Made by a program: the position numbers and the translations under genes. Of a stretch of 64,000 bases of DNA, positions 57,801 through 64,000 are shown in pieces. The stretch covers positions 496,001 through 560,000 of the forward strand of contig CAOLHI010000425.1 of NCBI GenBank assembly GCA_948474755.1, in the 5' to 3' direction. The first letter of the stretch is position 1. Each line of letters opens with the position of its first letter. This DNA is from Ctenosaura bakeri (taxonomy: Eukaryota; Chordata; Lepidosauria; Squamata; Iguanidae). Under the pieces are notes generated by a model. The model had not been told where the DNA came from and searched no databases. It saw only the letters and a program-made list of their open reading frames with translations.

Positions 57801-58202
57801 TGGACCATTTCCATATGACAAGACTGTGCCATTTCCAGAACAGGATGGCAGTGGTCAGCACGTCATGTTTCTGCATGATGTTGTCGCTGGCCTGCTGCCA
57901 TCCCATTCCCAAATGTCATGCTCATGCATTTTTTGCAGAATGGAAAAAATCCGTTTTGCGCCTGCAGTCGCACAGCACTCCCATCCCTCCCAGTCGTGCA
58001 GAAGCTGTGGAAGCACATTCCTTCTGTAGCACAGCAACAAAAAATGCCCAACTGTGCTGTGGAAGGAAGAGGCAGCACCACTGTGCTCCCTTCTTCATAG
58101 AGCAAGCAGGTGTGGAGGGGAGCATTGCTGACTTGCTCCCTTCTGGACCTGGGATTGCAGTGTGATGACGCAGAAGAGCATCATTATGAAGAAATGGCCT
58201 TA
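57801..58202 (+). mobile_element. GGCCATTTC MITE, middle form, complete
   Basis: Left end TGGACCATTTCCATATG, right end GAAGAAATGGCCTTA, inverted. The inside shares AACAGGATGGCAGTGGTCAG, CAGAATGGAAAAAATCCG, CTGTGCTGTGGAAGGAAGAG and TGTGGAGGGGAGCATTGC with the copy at 29314. GC-rich, non-coding; open frames on both strands (up to 121 codons) are by-products. Confidence 0.7.
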
Positions 58203-61200
58203 GAGTGCTCTGTGACAACTCTATATTTAGTTCACTGCTGCTGTTCAGTTTCCTGATGTTTTGCAGGGAAATATATGGGTGGGATTGTGAAGCTGATTGG
58301 AAAAGCAGAGCAATTTAAAGGCTAGAATACTGTTGGAGGGAATTCAGGAGAAAAGTGAGAGCATTAGTTTTACTATATATGTAAGAAACAGGAGGCATAT
58401 TCTGTGAGGCTGTTGTGGATTTTTTTTTTCACTGAAAGAACACTTGTACAGTTCAAAATTCAACTAATGCAAAAATGTTTTTATGATCAGTAATATAAAA
58501 AGAAGCCAATAAAAATATCAAGCTTGGTACTCAACACTTTTCATTTCTATACAGTCTAATGTGTAACATTAATATAATATACTGTACCAATATATAACAT
58601 AAGGTATTTGATGTAGGAAAGGAAGAATTGGGTTTGAATGCCTGATCAACAATGAAATTTACTAGGTGGCTTTGTGTAAGACTGCAAGAAATAACCATCT
58701 TTCTGCCAAATCCGTCTTCAAATACTTCAATACTTCATGTGAATTGGGATAACTTATGAATGCCATACTTAACTAAAGAGAATAAAAAGGAGAAGGAGAA
58801 AGAGAAACAAATTGGGAATATGGCATTTTAGATAGTTGTAGACTTCCACATAAGTTAAGAGTTATCCCAAATAATTCATTCAAAAAGCCTTCCAAAATGG
58901 CATGGTGGAGGAGGACAGAATTACCCTGACCAATAATGGAGCAACTTGCTTTTTCTCCATGCAGATGAGCATAACAGTGTCCTGAATTCACTGAAATTAT
59001 GTGAGTATTTCTGGAAAGACTATCAGTTGAACTTCTTTCAAACGTATTCACATTGCAAGAATTTAAAAAGAGAGCAAGCCCAAATAAAAAATTATTGTAT
59101 TTATCACTTGATTGTAAAAAAACAAATAATGGATATGGATTGATGAATAGATGGAAAATAATGAATTCTTATTACTGTGTGTCGCAACTTGTGAAAATAA
59201 ACTCTATATGAAATAGAAGTGGGAAATTGCATTATTGTGAAGAACACTATAATATTCTCTATTTTTACTTCAGTGAAAATGGGAAATGTATATCATAATC
59301 CACACCAGTCTAGTAACCTAGATGGGAAAGCAGACTTTGGGTTGATACAGCCATTGAGGAAAATGGACCTCTGTCCTGAATATCTACCTTTCAGTCACTT
59401 CTATATGCTCCTTTCAAGGTGCATACAGTCAACATTCCCAGAATAAGGTAAAAGTGGAAATATACCATGACACAGAGGAATACAAAGAGAGGGTGAAGTA
59501 TTCTGGTTATGGTGGTGGTAAAGGCACCTGTGCCTGCAATGGGCAGCCTTGACATGAATAGACACAACCAACTTTCTGCCTTAAAAAAAAAAAAAGATAT
59601 AGCTAAAAATTGTAAACAGAGGCCTACTTTGTCCATAAATACAGAGGAAGTGGTACTTCCAAATATTCCAATGACTAACTGAATAGAAACATCATAATTA
59701 TTATCAGTCCCTGAAGGTGCATTGATTGATATGCTTTGCAGTCCAGTTCTCTCTCATCCTTTGAGCAAAATATGAGGCAAACGTTTAATGATAACTTGTT
59801 TTACAAATGGAGGCTTCAGACTGAGACAAAGGGAGAAAATATCAAGAGAAGAGGATTCAGAGCTCTAGAGCTAGATGGCACCAGAGAGCAGACTGCCTCC
59901 GAAGACTGAACTGTCAGAGGAGACAGTGGCACCTTCTCTTCCAGAAGGTACCTAGGTGCGGTATGTGTGTGGTGTACTTCAGAGTATGAGGCCAGACCTT
60001 CTCCCAGCCTCAGAAAGTGACATACAATTAAAGCATGAGCAAGGCTGGAAATGACCCAGCAAAGTATCTCTTCCAGAGGAGACTTCTTAGAAGTCTTCAT
60101 TAGGGGTAGGTCAGAGTCCTTCATGCAGTCTAGGCCAGCTCAGCTACAGCCACAGCTCAGCTACAGAATTCTTAGTTCCTGATGGCAGAGGCTGCTGAAA
60201 AAAACAGTCACCCTTTGCTTGAGTTTTCCCTGCCTACTCTTATATTCTTGAACCCTGTAACTATTCTGTCTAACCATGGACTATGCCATTTGTTGCCATG
60301 GACCATATTTGGATTGATATTGCATGACTCTTCAGGCATATTAGCCTCAGATTGATATGATTTGACTATGGTAATTCCTCCTTTGCATCCACTTGTTCAC
60401 TGTGGACTTGACTCTTGATTTTACTGCAGTCATGACTGCCTCTACACTAAACTTTCTTGGACTTGGGCTAAGATATCTGTGTAACCCCTTGGACCATATA
60501 CTGCATAAGCTATGCAATGGGGTTGTACATTACTGGACAGAAGACACCAGTGGAATGTTTTTACTCATTCCTTCCCCATCTCTAGTAGATAAAAAATGTG
60601 GTAGAAAATAATGTTTTGATCTCATAACTCCTCAGAATTCTATGACATTTATATTATCATTCAGAATTTAATATTTCCCCGTCCTCAAACATATATTTGG
60701 GTGCTTAATATTGGTGTTTCTGCTCTCTGTGACCAACATTAATGCCAACTCCACAATTATTCTCTCCCAGGAGCATCCCATGGCCTGACAAGGGGGCACC
60801 TCACCCAGAAATGGATGGGTGAAGTATACCCCATGCTAGAATTATGAATTGTTGGTGATTCCCCCATTATCTTCCTTACTGGCTGCACATATGTGTCTGC
60901 TTCAAGAACAGATGAATCTGCCAATGCTGCTTTTTCTCATTTATTTTTGAAGATTTCTATCCCATTTATCAAGAATTTGTGAATTCTCAATTTTGATCAA
61001 AAAGTGAACCAAATGAAAACACTTATTCATTTTCACATACCTGCACCAGCCAAAATGAGCTGGTACATTGGTTTTCAGCATAAAAGCAAACATGTTAAAC
61101 CTTGCCCCAGTGCAGCTATTAAAATTGAGGAGCTTGACAAAAAAAGGAGGTGCCTTCCCTGGTTAAGGAAAAACACCAGCACAGTTCAATACATAGAGAT

Positions 61201-61208
61201 TCAAACTC
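58203..61208. other. Intron sequence, nothing recognised
   Basis: Three kilobases with no clear repeat or exon. 60126-60166 has a short direct repeat CAGCTCAGCTACAG. The 60340-60480 TGGACTTG-rich patch recalls the gypsy LTR at 27.8 kb but is too weak to call. Confidence 0.45.
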
Positions 61209-61412
61209 AGGCCATTTCTGGCCTACACTGTTATAGTACTATCATTCCATTTTCAACATACTGTGGAATTCTGGTGTTTGTACTTTACTGAAGTCAAAGA
61301 GCTCTCCAGATGAGAATTCTAAATGCCCCTCCCTAAACTGCAAACCTTAGGATTGCATAGGATGTTGAAAGTGGAATAATAGCACTATAACAGTTTAGTG
61401 CAGAAATGGTCC
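61209..61412. mobile_element. GGCCATTTC foldback MITE, complete
   Basis: Same palindrome as at 21346: left GGCCATTTCTGGCC then TATCATTCCATTTTCAACAT, right ATGTTGAAAGTGGAATAATA then GTGCAGAAATGGTCC, with a central AGAGCTCTCCAGATGAGAAT. Confidence 0.75.
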
Positions 61413-62559
61413 TTGTGATTCAATGCCATTTATGTGTTTGATAATGATGTAAGTTTGAAAACTTCTTTAAGTACATCCACACTTCAGTCTATGAAAGAAA
61501 AACGCATGCTTCTCGGAAAACAAATATATTTATAAAAATTCAAATGGAAATACATATAGATGTTCAAGAATGAAGACCCCCCTCCCACACACACAGTATA
61601 TTGCACACCTGAATTGTAACAAGCTTCTGTATGGAAATCACACATCCTCAACAAACCTGAGGTTTACTCATTATGCATCCTCTTTCTTTCCATTTTTTAA
61701 AATTCCATTCATGAAGAATTTTGTGAATTTAGCAAAAATAAACTAGAGGAAGTTCTCACCCATTCCTGGCCTGACTGTACATTGCTTAAACTATAGTCCC
61801 AATTCTGGTAAAAAGATGAACAGCTAATGCATATGAGATTACTGGTTATGCATGCTTGAAATTTTAATGAGAGGTCTTGATCCAGATGTCTCTGCTGTCA
61901 GAGTTTAGGACTGGAGAGTACTGACAGGTGACAAAAGGAAACTTCTAGGTGGTGCACTGGTTATGGAATACTCTTGTGAGAGATACTTACATGCCCTTTA
62001 CTCTATCATTTTGTAAGTGTGAGGTTAAGATAATTGTATTCTCCTGAATGTATACTAGATGTTAGTAAAGCCACAGTGACCTGAATAAGTAGTATACCAT
62101 CCAGTAAAAGTTCAAGAGAATAAATTTTTTATTGCTGTCTTCCCGTTCTCTTACTGTGGATCATCACAGTTTTATTGCATTTCTGCTGCCTGCCTGCTTT
62201 CTACCAAAGGCTCTTGTTAGCAATTTTTTGATTGACTGGATTGTTTTCAATTATTTGTTAAGATTTTTACTATGCATAGTTGCTTGGAAAAATTATGAGG
62301 GAAAATGGGATCTGCATATTTTAAAGACATAATATGTTCTGTTAAAGTCTGTTGGTGACCCAAGTCTACGTGTTTGACTACAAGTTTTCTTCTGGTCTTC
62401 AATTCCTTATTCATATCTCAACCACATGCTCTTCTTCCATTCCTATTGTCTCAAAACTCATTATGGTTGTGCTTGACAACTATGGATCCAAAAGACACTC
62501 TTTGATGTTCAGTGCTAATCCAGTTGTTAGCAGACCTACGGAATCAATGTGTCATAGAT
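61413..62559. other. Intron sequence, nothing recognised
   Basis: No feature seen. Confidence 0.5.
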
Positions 62560-62622
62560 AAGTCCTGTTGATTCAGTGGGTTTACTCCAGTTGGCACTAA
62601 CTACTGGATTTAGCCCTAGGCC
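62560..62622 (+). mobile_element. Old SINE core fragment
   Basis: AAGTCCTGTTGATTCAGTGG, GTTTACTCC and ACTAACTACTGGATTTAGCC resemble the 3' part of a common amniote SINE, also seen reversed at 2511. Confidence 0.4.
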
Positions 62623-64000
62623 TCTGTACTGTCCATTGATAACCCCTTTTGTCAAGGCCTATAAAAGTTTCCGAACTCTTAAAACTTTTTGCAGCTTTTG
62701 AGATTGTTTGTTATTTATTACTACCTTCTGCAGCTCTATATCTTCTCCTGTTTACAGAGAGATTGCCTATACACATTTTGATTTCCACTGATCTGACATT
62801 TTTCCAATAATAAATTGGAAAGTTTCCTTATTCCTTTCATCCTTTTTTTTTCTTAAAATGGAGGCCACTAGGTTCCTGTTCTTGTTATTCTTTTGATTTT
62901 AGACTTTGTCTTGAGATGATCCCATCATAGTTTGTGTGACTTTAGCTAACATTTCAGTGCTCTTTCTCTGTTTCTATTTCTCTAACACTTCATCTAGCAC
63001 ATTTCATGGCAGACTGTGTCTCTGTTCTTTGATAGCTTTTTGTGCTCAGTGTTGGACTTATCTTTCATTTTTCTTTTTCACTCAAATATTTAGGCTATTT
63101 CCAAATCTTGTCATACTTCTCTTTGCAAAGTCTCTAACTTCATGCTTTCTAGCTCCCTCTGAAGATTGGATCTTAAGATAAGTTGCTAAAGAAAATTCAT
63201 AGAAAGAAAATTTCCTGCCCCTCAATCTTCTTTACCCTGTTATAATGTCTTCCTGGTATGTTGGGGAGCCTTTCTCAAAATGTAGGATGGAGTTTAAGGG
63301 CAGGCAAGAAATCACCCAAAATTAGCCTGTATCCTGAGATCCTTCCTTGAAATTAATGGAAGGAAAGTTTTCCTTCCCCTTCTCCTTCAGCAGCTCCCCA
63401 ACCCATACCATTTTGATCAGGATGCCACCAAATCTCTACAGAGATTTTTCACGAATCATGGGGGGAGGGCAGGGAAGAGACGCTGGGAAAATTGCCCTTC
63501 TTGAGCTTCATATAGTTATCTTAGGACTCAAGGCTGAATCTTTCATCTACATTTCCTATTTCATTAACTACTTCAATGATTTTTTTCTATGTGATCATTA
63601 AAAGCTCCAAATTTCTTCTCAGTTTCCATAAATGAAAACACCCCTCCCTTTTTAGAGTCCTGTTATTTCTTTCCCGTTTGCTCACTGATTGAACATAGTT
63701 ATTTTCAGCATTTGTGTAGGGCTGGCACACAATTCTATCCAAAATGGAATCCACACTGAATGCACACTTTGCCTTCATGTACCAGTCTCTAATAACATGG
63801 TTAGAATTCTTCTCCTTCCCAACTACTATTGTCCTTCAACTTCTCTGCCATATCATATTATAGTGGTAAATTTGCTCAGTGAAGCTCAGTCTCTCATGCA
63901 GTGGAAACCTTGAGTGATTCCATTCTTGGACAACCTGAAAAGTCTCTTGAACTATTTAAGCATTGTTAGCACCAATGGTTGCAGGTGTGAAAATTGTATA
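62623..64000. other. Intron sequence, nothing recognised
   Basis: T-rich intron 2 sequence. No exon, repeat family or RNA gene recognised to the window edge. Confidence 0.5.

Noticed and set aside
60340..60480. Second gypsy LTR
   Set aside because: A few TGGACTTG words resemble the LTR at 27.8 kb, but there is no alignable block and no element beside it.
1..64000. Further CNTNAP2 exons, especially those flanking the discoidin exon
   Set aside because: I looked on the minus strand for the continuation after DGNVW and for the preceding exon and saw neither. Given the very long introns of this gene, their absence is expected.

Overview
The window is vertebrate nuclear DNA, AT-rich and almost wholly intronic. 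The repeat mix points to a squamate reptile (lizard or snake): CR1, RTE-BovB and L1 LINEs, tRNA-derived Sauria-type SINEs that share a 3' tail with BovB, a Ty3/gypsy gag remnant, and many small inverted-repeat DNA transposons. I see no bacterial, phage or organellar genes, no rRNA or tRNA genes and no CRISPR array.

The one host coding feature is a 194-bp exon at 42782-42975 on the minus strand. It has a consensus 5' splice site, an AG acceptor, and 64 codons that match, from memory, the start of the F5/8 type C (discoidin) domain of CNTNAP2 (CASPR2). The window therefore lies inside CNTNAP2, which is read right to left. By human exon numbering, about 21 kb on the right is intron 2 and about 43 kb on the left is intron 3. 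No other exon was found.

Layout: 0-1.35 kb, non-LTR retrotransposon endonuclease remnant; 2.5-16.9 kb, Sauria SINEs, old CR1 ends, a pogo-like MITE with an internal minisatellite, other MITEs and a CCATTTT-rich tract; 19.4 kb, CR1 end; 21.3-28.5 kb, a foldback MITE and a retroelement cluster (L1 plus, L1 minus, a second L1 plus piece, gypsy leader and gag); 29.3-30.9 kb, two more DNA-transposon copies; 37.6-39.6 kb, a 2-kb CR1; 42.8 kb, the exon; 43.9-49.4 kb, MITE, L1 and nested CR1s forming a large inverted repeat; 50.3-54.2 kb, a decayed antisense BovB interrupted by a SINE and a CR1; 55-64 kb, mostly featureless intron with a CR1 scrap and two MITEs.

All LINE copies are truncated or carry stops and frameshifts. 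The youngest looking are the nested CR1s at 45.5-47.8 kb, which keep open frames of 236 and 320 codons. I found no previously undescribed multi-gene system. The best leads are the small-transposon families, one of which carries an internal minisatellite of about 80 bp, the nested insertions, and a Ser-to-Cys difference in the CNTNAP2 exon.
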